NCBI GenBank assembly: GCA_015061885.1
Contig: SUVS01000012.1
Location: 1 to 56,455, forward strand
DNA: 56,455 nt
DNA from: Lentisphaerota bacterium
Lineage (GTDB): Bacteria > Verrucomicrobiota > Lentisphaeria > Victivallales > Victivallaceae
Reading direction: 5' to 3'
Part shown: in pieces, positions 48,537-56,455 of the stretch
Layout: each line of letters starts with the position of its first letter
Numbering within the stretch: position 1 is the first letter of the stretch
Notes under the pieces: model-generated
What the model was told of the DNA's origin: nothing
Databases searched by the model: none
What the model saw: the letters and a program-made list of their open reading frames with translations, nothing else
Program-made: the position numbers and the translations under genes

Positions 48537-49706
48537 ATGGATACGAAAAAGATTTTTGAAGCACTAAAGAGTGAAGTTGAACTTATTTCTTCTGAACTTG
48601 AGGCGTTGGCAGTTGATTTGTGGGAACACCCGGAACTGGCGTGGAAAGAGTTTTACGCCGCGGAAACACTTTGCAAATTCCTTAAAAAACATGATATTGA
48701 TGCTCAAGCTAATTACCTGGATTTCCCGACTGCATTCCGGGGCGATATTGTCAATGGCGATGGAGCGGTGTTTGCTCTGACCGCTGAATATGATGCGTTG
48801 CCGCCCGGTCATGCCTGCGGGCATAACCTGATTGCGGCGGCATCGGTCGGTGCGGCGATCGCGGCGGCACGGGTGATGAAGAAGCTGGATTTGCCGGGAA
48901 CGTTGGTGATAATGGGTACACCCGCAGAAGAATCCGGCGGCGGCAAAGTTAAAATGCTTCAGAAAGGGGCGTTGAACGGAATTGATGCGGTAATGATGTC
49001 GCACCCGAGCTGGCGTACTATCCCTGATCCGGGAAGTCTGGCGATCCGCCGCTGGGATGTGACTTTTCACGGTGTTTCTTCACACGCCGGGGGCACTCCG
49101 GAATTGGGGATCAATGCACTGGATGCGGTGATGATGCTTTTTAACGGCGTAAGTTTTCAGCGTCAGCAAATGCCGGATTTCTGCCGTATCCACGGTATTG
49201 TTACCCACGGCGGGAAGATGCCGAATATCATTCCGGATACTGCTTCGTGCCGTTTTTATCTGCGCAGTGCCACCGAAGAATGGATGGAAAAACTTGATGA
49301 GCGTTTTGACAATATGGTCAAAGGTGCGGCATTGCTGACCGGCTGTACTTACACTAAAGAGAAGTTTTCCATTGACTGCCGCAGTCGCAAACCCAATGCT
49401 CTGCTCAACAGTTCTTATTGCGAAGTAATGGCAGAACTGGGCGAAAATATTCCGGCAAATGTGCCTGAAGGGCGTGGGTCGTCGGATTTTGGCGACTTTT
49501 CGCAGGCTGTGCCGGGGGCTCACCCCTGTTTTGCGATCTCACCCGGCAAGATCGGCGGACACTCTATTGAGTTTCAGGAGGCCTCCCGTTCGGAACTGGG
49601 CTTGAAAAATATGCTGAAAAGTGCCATTGCTCTGGCATGTACCGCCTGCCGCTTTCTGGATGATGAAAGTTTCCGCAACGCAGTTAAAGCTGATTTTGCC
49701 GGGTAA
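48537..49706 (+). CDS. M20-family amidohydrolase/peptidase
   Basis: A 389-residue zinc aminoacylase-type enzyme of the M20D/ACY1-like group (p-aminobenzoyl-glutamate or N-acyl amino acid hydrolases). Metal and catalytic parts: WEHPELAWKEFYA, EYDALPPGHACGHN (His of CGHN), GTPAEESGGGK (Glu pair), the dimerisation domain with VTFHGVSSHAGGTPELGINALDA, and SDFGDFSQAVPGAHPCFAI at the C-terminus. The ATG at 48537 is chosen because the GGAG just upstream is a proper ribosome site; an ATG four codons earlier overlaps that site. Substrate cannot be told from sequence. Confidence 0.9.
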   Translation: MDTKKIFEALKSEVELISSELEALAVDLWEHPELAWKEFYAAETLCKFLKKHDIDAQANYLDFPTAFRGDIVNGDGAVFALTAEYDALPPGHACGHNLIAAASVGAAIAAARVMKKLDLPGTLVIMGTPAEESGGGKVKMLQKGALNGIDAVMMSHPSWRTIPDPGSLAIRRWDVTFHGVSSHAGGTPELGINALDAVMMLFNGVSFQRQQMPDFCRIHGIVTHGGKMPNIIPDTASCRFYLRSATEEWMEKLDERFDNMVKGAALLTGCTYTKEKFSIDCRSRKPNALLNSSYCEVMAELGENIPANVPEGRGSSDFGDFSQAVPGAHPCFAISPGKIGGHSIEFQEASRSELGLKNMLKSAIALACTACRFLDDESFRNAVKADFAG

Positions 49707-49798
49707 AGTAAAGCGTTGCAATACAAGCACCTGCCTGCTGTCAGTTTGCAAATGTGGCATACTTTTGTCAGATAGAGCAAAAATATTTTAAAAATAGC

Positions 49799-49826
49799 TT
49801 GCATATTTGCTTTTTTATGCTACATT
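49799..49826 (+). promoter_or_regulatory. Promoter upstream of the dispersed foldback element
   Basis: TTGCAT at 49799-49804, 16-base spacer, TACATT at 49821-49826. Transcripts would run through a perfect palindrome AAGATTGAAC-g-GTTCAATCTT (49871-49891) and then the foldback element before reaching the small ORF at 50121. Confidence 0.5.
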
Positions 49827-49911
49827 AGCACTTGCCGGATTGTATTTTTCCGGTTAAAGCAAGATAAAAGAAGATTGAACGGTTCAATCTTTAACAACAG
49901 AGGTATTTTCA

Positions 49912-50090
49912 AAATTCCTCAAAAGTCGTCAAAGGCATAACTTTCGCCAGACAAAGGAGCGTTTTCGGCGGTTACCTTTCCATCCGTTGCTCTGCGAGCT
50001 GTGGAGGAAAAGTCAGGCAACCACCAGAAACTGCCTCTTATCCGGCTGTGGTTCTGTTCTTTGCTTTTGCTTTGAATGACTTTTGAATTT
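49912..50090 (+). repeat. Dispersed, diverged copy of the 164-bp foldback element, in a 5' leader
   Basis: It shares CTCAAAAGTCG, GGCATAAC, GGAGCGTTTT, GCGGTTACCTT, CTGTGGTTCTG and CTTTTGAA, in the same order, with the array at 4682-5395. Left arm 49912-49941 pairs with right arm 50051-50090 in blocks AAATTC, AAAAGTC and TCAAAG; the array copy has AAAAGCC and TCAAAA at those places in both arms, i.e. paired changes. The inner hairpin is longer than in the array copies. It ends 30 bases before a small gene. Confidence 0.7.
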
Positions 50091-50120
50091 GCCTCAACAA
50101 ACAAAGAAAGGTGGTCTAAA

Positions 50121-50369
50121 ATGGACTGCAAAAAAGAAATCTTTGCTGATGGTATCGGTCAGGTTCACTTCGCTGGCGGTATGGTGCGTTTCGACTTCGT
50201 AACTCTTCAGCCCGCCGAAGAAGGCAAGGCTCCGATCCCGGAATCCAATGTCCGCATCATCATGCCTCCGCAGGGCTTCCTGGGTGCCTTCAACAGCATG
50301 CAGCAGCTGATCGACAAATTGGTCGAAGCCGGCGTTCTGCAGAAGAATGAAGCTGCCGCTGAAAAGTAA
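50121..50369 (+). CDS. Small conserved-looking hypothetical protein (82 aa)
   Basis: An 82-residue protein that I do not recognise by name. The first half is a run of beta strands (EIFADGIGQVHFAGGMVRFDFVTL), then a charged loop, then IIMPPQGFLGAFNSMQQLIDKLVEAGVL, which looks like a helix, and a short Lys/Ala/Glu tail. The ATG follows AAAGGTGG. Codon use resembles the highly expressed genes of the window. No signal or membrane segment. It is preceded by a promoter and the foldback element in its leader. Confidence 0.75.
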   Translation: MDCKKEIFADGIGQVHFAGGMVRFDFVTLQPAEEGKAPIPESNVRIIMPPQGFLGAFNSMQQLIDKLVEAGVLQKNEAAAEK

Positions 50370-50405
50370 TAAGTGAATTTTTGATCTGAATCGGGAAAAC
50401 GGTCA

Positions 50406-50750
50406 ATGGAAACAGTTGCAGAAAAATTTATATTCTGCGAAGAGCAGGCAAAGAGTTGTACTTTTTCGTTTAAGAGTACGGCGGTGATGTCTGCGGGTGA
50501 TTTCATTGCCCTGCCGGAAACGAGATATTCTGCCAATGATTGGTTGACTTTCAAGGCAGCTGATTGCGGACGGTGGGAGGTGGTCACTGCCAGAATACAT
50601 GCTCTGACCATAACCATTGTATCCGAGGTTTTCCGGATGGTCAAACAGGCGGCGTGCCGCATGGTGCGTGCTTGTAAAAAGTTTGCTTGCAGCAATCTGT
50701 GCAGGGGGTGCCGGGTTGTGCCGATGGTGCCGATGGCACTCCGGTTATGA
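50406..50750 (+). CDS. Doubtful small ORF (114 aa)
   Basis: An ORF behind the 82-residue gene, 36 bases downstream. Its first half (METVAEKFIFCEEQAKSCTF and SAGDFIALPETRYSANDWL) could be protein, but the second half is Cys/Arg-rich (RMVRACKKFACSNLCRGC) and unlike a folded domain. The ribosome site is poor. It matches no family I know. It lies before a terminator, so it would be read with the upstream gene if real. Confidence 0.3.
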   Translation: METVAEKFIFCEEQAKSCTFSFKSTAVMSAGDFIALPETRYSANDWLTFKAADCGRWEVVTARIHALTITIVSEVFRMVKQAACRMVRACKKFACSNLCRGCRVVPMVPMALRL

Positions 50751-50793
50751 AACTTAAGGCGGTATGCTTATGTTCAATTTGATAAAAATACAA

Positions 50794-50848
50794 GAACAGT
50801 TTTGAAACATTGTTTTTACAGTGCTTTCAAAGCTGTTCCTGTTTTTTT
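50794..50848. terminator. Bidirectional terminator
   Basis: GAACAGTTTTGAAA near 50794 pairs with TTTCAAAGCTGTTC ending at 50838 (one G-T), followed on the plus strand by CTGTTTTTTT; on the minus strand the stem is followed by TTGTATTTTTATC. It serves the small-gene transcript and the convergent potassium operon. Confidence 0.75.
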
Positions 50849-50884
50849 ATCGGTTGAAATTCCGCTTGCCGGATTGCTGAAAAA

Positions 50885-51526
50885 TCATTCAAGACGATTG
50901 CTGCGGTCGATGAGGTCATTGATCGCAGCAAGCATTTTTTGGGTATCTTTAGCTGCGTGCGGTAAATTGCAGCGGCGGAAGCGGTCGCCCCGGGTGCGTT
51001 CTTCCATAACTGTAGCGATCTCCTCAAGGGGCATAAGCAGTGTCTGCCGGAGGCGGCATTCAAAGTATAGGGCAAGAATAAAGAAAAATGAGGTCATAAA
51101 GACGATTCCCCACGCTCCTGCCTGTCGCATTTTTTGAGCTTGCAATGCAGATTCTATAATAGCGTTTTTATTGAAGTTCGTCAGTTTGATTATCTCTTTG
51201 GTAAGTAAGCGGCGATCATGGATATTGCCGGAGCTGAGCCGCTCGGCGAGAGCTTTTATCTGCATAACAGTTTCCCGCTCACCGGCTTCGGTTATATTGT
51301 TTTCGGCGGCTTGCAGAGCGTTCAAAAAATTCTGTTGATCCACAGCAACCTCCGCCAGAGCTAAAAGCATTTTTTCGCAGGCATCAAGGCTGACAACATT
51401 GCGTTGGTAAATGCGTTGGATCTCCGGATCTATCCGCTGCAAGCTCCAGACTGCACCGAAAGAGAGCAGCAGATTGAAGATGATCATCATCCAGACCCCG
51501 ATGGTAATAAGTTTTCCTGATTGCAT
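50885..51526 (-). CDS. Two-TM four-helix-bundle membrane protein of the potassium operon
   Basis: A 213-residue protein with TM1 near residues 7-27 (ITIGVWMMIIFNLLLSFGAV), a helical extracytoplasmic region of about 100 residues shaped like a methyl-accepting chemoreceptor four-helix bundle, TM2 near 138-155 (GIVFMTSFFFILALYF), and a short HAMP-like cytoplasmic tail (LMPLEEIATVMEERTRGD). There is no kinase or signalling domain. It starts three bases after trkA, so it is probably made with the potassium-uptake proteins and may sense the membrane or ionic state; that role is inference. Confidence 0.7.
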   Translation of the reverse strand: MQSGKLITIGVWMMIIFNLLLSFGAVWSLQRIDPEIQRIYQRNVVSLDACEKMLLALAEVAVDQQNFLNALQAAENNITEAGERETVMQIKALAERLSSGNIHDRRLLTKEIIKLTNFNKNAIIESALQAQKMRQAGAWGIVFMTSFFFILALYFECRLRQTLLMPLEEIATVMEERTRGDRFRRCNLPHAAKDTQKMLAAINDLIDRSNRLE

Positions 51527-51529
51527 AGT

Positions 51530-52180
51530 TTACGCCTCTTTGGAGAGTTTGGCAATGGCATTTTCGTCGGAAACTATCAAAAGCATGTCGTTTTCTTCCA
51601 GCGGTTTTTCCGGATCGGGGCGATTGAGTACGCCTTCGTGCCGGACTGCCGCAACGATAATGCCGTATTTTTTGGGCAACGCAAGCTGAATAAGATTTTT
51701 GCCCACCATGAACGGTGGCAGTTTTATTTCCGTAAGATTCAACTCATCAGCCGAATAATCGGCGATCATGTTGCGGTAGAGCAAATGAGTGGCAAAGCGT
51801 CTGCCGAAATCCTGTTCGGGGATAATGACTTCGTGGGCACCAACCATAAAAAGTATCCGGCGGTAGGTGGCATTGCTGGCCCGGGCTACGATGTGTTTGC
51901 ACCCCAGCTGACGCAGGAGAGCTGTGCAGATGATCGCCGATTCCTTGGCAGAACTGCCCATGGCACAGATCACCGAATCCCGTTCCTGTGGATGCAGTTG
52001 AGCCAGAGCATTTTCGTCGGTAATATCCGCCGCAACGGCGTGAGTAACAAAGCTGCCGGCGGCATCGACTTTTTCTTGAGATATATCTACTGCCATAACT
52101 TCCACGCCCCGTTCCGACAGGGTTTGAGCCAGTGCCATGCCGAATTGCCCCAGCCCGATGATCATGATTTGCTTGTTCAT
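51530..52180 (-). CDS. trkA: TrkA/KtrA-type regulatory subunit of potassium uptake
   Basis: A 216-residue single-RCK protein. The N-terminal NAD/ATP-binding Rossmann fold begins MIIGLGQFGMALAQTL with VMAVD after it; the C-terminal RCK_C domain (LTEIKLPPFMVGKNLIQL) ends at 216. Its size fits KtrA, which forms an octameric ring gating the TrkH/KtrB channel. It lies 24 bases after trkH on the same strand. Confidence 0.92.
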   Translation of the reverse strand: MNKQIMIIGLGQFGMALAQTLSERGVEVMAVDISQEKVDAAGSFVTHAVAADITDENALAQLHPQERDSVICAMGSSAKESAIICTALLRQLGCKHIVARASNATYRRILFMVGAHEVIIPEQDFGRRFATHLLYRNMIADYSADELNLTEIKLPPFMVGKNLIQLALPKKYGIIVAAVRHEGVLNRPDPEKPLEENDMLLIVSDENAIAKLSKEA

Positions 52181-52204
52181 ATTATATCTTTCTTTAATAA
52201 AGGT

Positions 52205-54193
52205 TTACGCCAAAGGTATTTTTATTGTTGGATAACCGGGGCGTTTGCTGAATTGTTTTTCGCTTAAGAGTAGAAATAATGTTAAAGGGCCGATCCTGCC
52301 GATAAACATTGCCAGCATGATGATTATTTGCCCCACCGCATCCAAACTTGTGGTGCAATTCAGGCTCAAACCTACGGTAGCCAGTGCCGAAACCGCTTCA
52401 AACACCAGCTGTTTTGCCGGGAGTGTCTGGGTGGCAGTCAGCATAAAAATCGTCAGAATCAGCACCAAAGCTGCCGAAATAAGTATGGCAACAGCTTTGT
52501 TGATAGTAGATTGTCTAACTGTATTAAAGGAAATATTGACCTGGTCATCGCCCCGGATGGCAGAGCGGAATGTAAGAGCCAATACAGCCAAGGTGGTGGT
52601 TTTGATCCCGCCGGCCGTGCCGCCGGGGCTGCCGCCGATAAACATGAGTATCAGCATTACTATATATGATGGCATACTCAACAAGGCAAAGTTCACGGTG
52701 TTGAATCCGGCAGTACGCAAAGTGGCAGATTGGAAAAATGCGTTGACCAGTTTATCGTACCATGCCATATCCTTGAAGATGCCGTTCCACTCAAAAAGCA
52801 GCAGCAGAAATGTTCCGGCAAGAAGCAAAATAGCGGTGGTTTTCAATATTAGCTGTGAAATCACGGGCAGCTGGCGGTACTTTTGTATCTTTAAGTAAGA
52901 GTAAGTTATTGCCGGAGCGATTCCGCCGAGGATAATTTCCAGGGCTGTTATGATCAGCAGAAATTTTTCTCCGGCATAAGGCACAAGATTTTCAGTGCCC
53001 GGGAAAAATCCGGCGTTGCAGTATGCCGATACGCTGGTAAATATACCAAGTTCCAATGCGAGAGGCAAGTTGTGATGAACTGTGTAAAATCCCCAGGTCA
53101 GGAGCAATGCTCCAATAAGTTCGTTTGTAAAGGTAAAGATCACGATCAATTTGAGAGTTTTGAAAATATCCTGTTCCTGCGGTTCTGCCAGTTTGTTCAG
53201 CAGTTGTTCGCCGGAGAGCGAGAGCTTGCCCAGGGCGTGCAGTGCCATAGCGGTCAAAGTCATGATGCCCAAACCGCCTAACTGGATCAGCAGCAAAAGA
53301 AAGGATCTTCCGCAAAGGGTGAGTTCACTTGATATATCAATAACCGTCAGCCCCGTAACGCAGGAGGCACTGGTTGCAGTAAATGCCGCCTCCAGCACCG
53401 AGAGTTCGTTCTGCATGGCAACCGGAGTACGCAAAAGCAATGTTCCGCCAATGCACAGCAGAAAAAATGTGATCGCCAGCCCCCGGGCAGGGTGTTGGAG
53501 TATGATCCCCAGAAATTGCAGATCGGCGTGTTTCTTATAGAGCAGTACCGCAACGCTTGACAAGCCGGTCATCAAGCCGCCAAGAATAATGAAATCAGCA
53601 TAATACAGCCAGATGAAAGTCAGCAGCATTACGATCGCAAACGATCGCATAATGGTTTTAAATTTGGTTTTACGGATACAGCTGGTGTATTTGTACGCCA
53701 GAAGATCGAGCATCAGCAGCGAGATGAATACTGCCAGAGTATATAGTTGCGACTCATAAACAAAGAGCGGTGAAAAGAGCGTCAATATCGCTACCGAGAG
53801 TGCCGCCCCCAGCATACGCTCAAGCTGCAATGAGCCGGTTAGTTCGATTGGCGGATACAGTTTGCCGGAGCAGAAGTAATAAAGCAATGCTATGCTGGTA
53901 AGCAAAGCAAACATGGTAAAGAGCGGATCACTTTGATACTCAAAAAAAAGTATGAAATTGCCCAGACTGATCCCGGCGAGTGCCAGCATTGCCGTCAGAC
54001 GGGGAGCCCGGAAAATCTGCAATGTTCCCCAAAAAACAAGTGTAAGGGCAACGACTCCGGCAAAAATGATCCAGTTGCCGGGGAGCAGCGGATTTTCTGC
54101 ATGTAAAACAAGTACACCAATCGGCAGCAGCCCCAGTATAATACCCTGTATAAACAAGTGGTGTGATTGCATTTTCAAACGATGGTTCTTCAT
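52205..54193 (-). CDS. trkH: TrkH/KtrB-family potassium channel subunit with extra N-terminal membrane domain
   Basis: A 662-residue membrane protein. The last 430 residues are a TrkH/KtrB core with four selectivity-filter loops: TSASCVTGLTV, SVSAYCNAGFF, SATLRTAGFNTV and ALATVGLSLN, plus the GGSPGGTAGGIKTTT gating-loop region. The first 220 residues add six or so membrane helices not present in the standard 450-residue subunit. Similar long forms exist in Bacteroidota. A near-consensus promoter lies directly upstream. An ATG seven codons in is an alternative start. Confidence 0.9.
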   Translation of the reverse strand: MKNHRLKMQSHHLFIQGIILGLLPIGVLVLHAENPLLPGNWIIFAGVVALTLVFWGTLQIFRAPRLTAMLALAGISLGNFILFFEYQSDPLFTMFALLTSIALLYYFCSGKLYPPIELTGSLQLERMLGAALSVAILTLFSPLFVYESQLYTLAVFISLLMLDLLAYKYTSCIRKTKFKTIMRSFAIVMLLTFIWLYYADFIILGGLMTGLSSVAVLLYKKHADLQFLGIILQHPARGLAITFFLLCIGGTLLLRTPVAMQNELSVLEAAFTATSASCVTGLTVIDISSELTLCGRSFLLLLIQLGGLGIMTLTAMALHALGKLSLSGEQLLNKLAEPQEQDIFKTLKLIVIFTFTNELIGALLLTWGFYTVHHNLPLALELGIFTSVSAYCNAGFFPGTENLVPYAGEKFLLIITALEIILGGIAPAITYSYLKIQKYRQLPVISQLILKTTAILLLAGTFLLLLFEWNGIFKDMAWYDKLVNAFFQSATLRTAGFNTVNFALLSMPSYIVMLILMFIGGSPGGTAGGIKTTTLAVLALTFRSAIRGDDQVNISFNTVRQSTINKAVAILISAALVLILTIFMLTATQTLPAKQLVFEAVSALATVGLSLNCTTSLDAVGQIIIMLAMFIGRIGPLTLFLLLSEKQFSKRPGYPTIKIPLA

Positions 54194-54216
54194 GTTTTTA
54201 TATCTGTCTATGCCCT

Positions 54217-54245
54217 AATATACATCCAAACGGTTATAATGTCAA
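54217..54245 (-). promoter_or_regulatory. Promoter of the potassium-uptake operon
   Basis: On the minus strand TTGACA (plus-strand 54240-54245), a 17-base spacer and TATATT (54217-54222), with the ATG of trkH 24 bases beyond the -10 box. Confidence 0.7.
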
Positions 54246-54292
54246 GTGTTTATGATTTGTTTTCGATTCTGATAGTTCGTTAGGACTTTAAT

Positions 54293-54320
54293 TTGTAAAA
54301 AAATTAAATCGTGCTATAGT
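54293..54320 (+). promoter_or_regulatory. Promoter of the MFS transporter gene
   Basis: TTGTAA at 54293-54298 and TATAGT at 54315-54320 with a 16-base spacer; the leader to the ATG is about 48 bases and contains AGCAGGAG. Confidence 0.6.
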
Positions 54321-54373
54321 ACCTTATGTAGGACGCTTTTTTTACTTTTTGAACTTGAAGCAGGAGTTTTTTT

Positions 54374-56320
54374 ATGGCAAAACGGGAGTGGAAACATTAT
54401 CAGGTGTCGGGTTTGGATTATACCATGCCCAAGCTGTTGGCAACAATGGCGATCATCGCCTGCGGTTCTCTGGCAATGACATTGTGCGTCGGCATGGTGC
54501 CGCGGATCGTGCCCTTAAAACTTAAAGAGATCGGCGTAAGCTCAACTTTGATGGTCTTTATCATGTCCACGATGGGGCAGATACTTAATATGACCGTTTG
54601 TCCGTGGGTGAGTTTCAAAAGCGACCGCTACCGTTCCAAACGCTGGGGGCGGCGTATTCCGTTTATTCTCTACACACTGCCGTTCCTCTGCTTGAGCTGG
54701 GCGGTGCTGGCTCTTTATGAATTTGAAGCCGAGCTGCTGCATAAAATTCTTGCTCCTTTAGCTGATATACCGCAAGGAGCGTTGGCGGTCATTGTGCTGG
54801 CGGCCGGGGTGGTGCTGTTCAAGTTTTTCTATATGTTTGTCGGATCGGTTTACCACTACATACCCAACGATGTTATTCCGCCGCAGTTCCTGACGCGTTT
54901 TTACGGGGCGTTGTCGATATTGACCAGCGGGGCGGTGGCTTTTTTCAACTACTTTTTCTTTGAGTATATCTTGAGTCACTTTTCAATGATGCTCTGGGCT
55001 ACGATCATATTCTACACTGTGGCAATGGGCTTTATGTGTTTGGCATTGAAAGAACCCCGTTTCCCGGAACCGTCGGCAGAAGAAAAGCGTTCCAGCAAGG
55101 GGTTCAAAGCGATTTTTACTTTTATGAAAGAGAGTTTTTCGCACCCGATCTACTGGTACGAATTTGCCACTACTGCATGTACATCCATTGTCGGTGCGGC
55201 GGCTATTTTTGTGGTGTTTTTTGAACAGTCCATGGGTTTGACCCTTGCTGAAATCGGTAAAAAAGCGGGGATCTCTTCCATGTGTGTGATGATCGTCGGA
55301 TTCGGTATTGCCTCGCTGGGAACTTATCTGATCGACCGGTGGCATCCGGTGCGGGTATCGGTATTTCTGCTGCTGTTCGGTATCATCAGCTTTTTCTACG
55401 ACTGCAAATGGTTTTTCTTCAAGCCGGAAACTCAAGTGTTCTGGTGGTCAAGTCTGCTGGTCGGTCAGGTTACATTCCTTTTGCGTTTCCGCGGGCCGGC
55501 GGGTATGCCTACACTTATGCGGCTGCTGCCCAAGAGCCGGTTCGGGCAGTTCTGCTCCGCCCGTTCGATCTGCGGCAGTCTGGTGGGGATGATCTTTGCA
55601 TTGCTGCTGGGGGTGTTGATGGACTTCCTCAAGAGCGATAAAGGTCTGGGTATGGGCGAAGATGCCTACCGTATCGTTTATCTGTGGCAGACCGCCGCCT
55701 ATGTCGGGATGGTTTTCTGCTATATGAAAGTTTACCAGTATTACTGCAAACTGGGCGGTTACGGCGGTTATCGGGCTCCGGCAGCCTGGGAACCCAGCGG
55801 TTATGAAAAAATGGAAATATCCACGCCGGTTGAAACCTCGCCCTTCTGGTGCAGAATGGCAATTTACGGTATTGATTTTGCATTGCTGGCAACGGTGGCG
55901 ATCAATATTTTCTGGAGTTTTTACGCCAAAAAGCTCAATCTGGCATCCGAAAGCAGACTCTATATGACTCTGGCATTGCCGGTATCGGTGGCGGCTTTTG
56001 TTTACTACCTGACGATCCGTACCAGGATCATGCTCAATATCAGACGCAGAATACGCGGCGAAAACGCTTTTGTGCCGCATCACGGGATACTGTTCCTCTC
56101 GATGATGGTGCGGGTGCTGTTGTCGGGGGCTTTGGGTATCCAGGCGTTTCTGGCACTCAAGGGCGGCAGTACCGGTGTGGCGGCAAAGATGAGTGCGTTT
56201 GAGTCAGTGGTGGATATGGTCTATGTTACAATGATCATTATCTTTTTCAAGATGGATAAACTCGGCGTGGCTACTTGCAGTAATGCAGTTGCCGCTCCGT
56301 CAGATACAGTCAATAATTAA
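54374..56320 (+). CDS. MFS transporter, sugar/cation-symporter-like (GPH or SUT type)
   Basis: A 648-residue protein of at least 12 membrane helices. Loop 2-3 carries SDRYRSKRWGRRIPFIL, the signature of glycoside-cation symporters and sucrose transporters. Membrane blocks include LLATMAIIACGSLAMTL, GVVLFKFFYMFVGSVYHYI and MIFALLLGVLMDFL. It is longer than usual (about 450), with about 150 extra C-terminal residues holding four more hydrophobic segments after IYGIDFALLATVAINIF. Uptake of a sugar is likely; which one is unknown. Own promoter; the next gene starts 100 bases later. Confidence 0.82.
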   Translation: MAKREWKHYQVSGLDYTMPKLLATMAIIACGSLAMTLCVGMVPRIVPLKLKEIGVSSTLMVFIMSTMGQILNMTVCPWVSFKSDRYRSKRWGRRIPFILYTLPFLCLSWAVLALYEFEAELLHKILAPLADIPQGALAVIVLAAGVVLFKFFYMFVGSVYHYIPNDVIPPQFLTRFYGALSILTSGAVAFFNYFFFEYILSHFSMMLWATIIFYTVAMGFMCLALKEPRFPEPSAEEKRSSKGFKAIFTFMKESFSHPIYWYEFATTACTSIVGAAAIFVVFFEQSMGLTLAEIGKKAGISSMCVMIVGFGIASLGTYLIDRWHPVRVSVFLLLFGIISFFYDCKWFFFKPETQVFWWSSLLVGQVTFLLRFRGPAGMPTLMRLLPKSRFGQFCSARSICGSLVGMIFALLLGVLMDFLKSDKGLGMGEDAYRIVYLWQTAAYVGMVFCYMKVYQYYCKLGGYGGYRAPAAWEPSGYEKMEISTPVETSPFWCRMAIYGIDFALLATVAINIFWSFYAKKLNLASESRLYMTLALPVSVAAFVYYLTIRTRIMLNIRRRIRGENAFVPHHGILFLSMMVRVLLSGALGIQAFLALKGGSTGVAAKMSAFESVVDMVYVTMIIIFFKMDKLGVATCSNAVAAPSDTVNN

Positions 56321-56420
56321 AAATGAGAGGAGGTAATTTCAAAAGTTTTTAATTAAAATACTGGAAAAAGTTGGACAAAGAGAGCATTTTATACTCTGGG
56401 TGTTCAAGCCGGAGGTAAAA

Positions 56421-56455
56421 ATGAACCGATTGTCCGATATCTACTATACAACCGA
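56421..56455 (+). CDS. Start of a further gene (cut by the window end)
   Basis: ATG at 56421 behind a strong CCGGAGG ribosome site, reading MNRLSDIYYTT before the window ends. Nothing can be said of its function. Its spacing of 100 bases from the transporter suggests one operon. Confidence 0.55.
   Translation, partial: MNRLSDIYYTT

Noticed and set aside
50207-50695. Minus-strand ORF opposite the small gene
   Set aside because: Overlaps the better-supported 82-residue gene and has no start signal.

Overview
The window reads as chromosome of a Gram-negative member of the PVC superphylum, most likely a Lentisphaerota (Victivallales-like) bacterium. The grounds are a pseudopilin of the DUF1559 type with the [11 protein letters not shown] leader typical of that group, lipid A and periplasmic chaperone genes (lpxD, skp), a carbohydrate-degrading accessory set, and a bacterial PurO-type IMP cyclohydrolase. 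The phylum call is inference; no rRNA gene is present to settle it.

Layout. (1) 1-4675: an accessory carbohydrate module with the end of a LacI-type regulator, a secreted pseudopilin and a 1033-residue secreted protein that looks like a glycoside hydrolase. (2) 4676-5670: a gene-free kilobase holding four tandem 164-bp repeats plus a fragment, followed by a second repeat family built of decamers. (3) 5671-14446, minus strand: a housekeeping run of glycosyltransferase, holA, rnhC, prfB, alr, rny, 5-formyl-THF cyclo-ligase and rarA. (4) 15047-18196: a SWIM/SNF2 helicase. (5) 18208-24365, minus strand: Sel1-repeat protein, lpxD, skp, a small helix-turn-helix protein, a UvrD/PcrA helicase and purO.

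(6) 24451-44747, plus strand: the information-processing core. Phased A-tracts and promoters precede tRNA-Leu and tRNA-Thr, followed by tuf, rpmG, tRNA-Trp, secE, nusG, rplKAJL, rpoBC, rpsLG, fusA, rpsJ, rplCDWB and rpsS. The S10-type operon stops abruptly at an intrinsic terminator after rpsS. RpoB, S12 and L4 carry natural residues at positions known from antibiotic-resistance work in other species.

(7) 44748-56455: accessory again. A second copy of the decamer repeat family, a cytoplasmic GH95 alpha-fucosidase, a LysR regulator divergent from an M20 amidohydrolase, a dispersed relative of the 164-bp element sitting in the apparent 5' leader of an 82-residue protein, a potassium-uptake operon (trkH, trkA and a two-TM four-helix-bundle protein), an MFS sugar-type transporter, and the first codons of another gene.

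The most unusual content is the two non-coding repeat families. The 164-bp family folds back on itself with paired changes in both arms between copies, which suggests a structured RNA or foldback element. The other family is made of 10-bp units arranged in opposite orientations.
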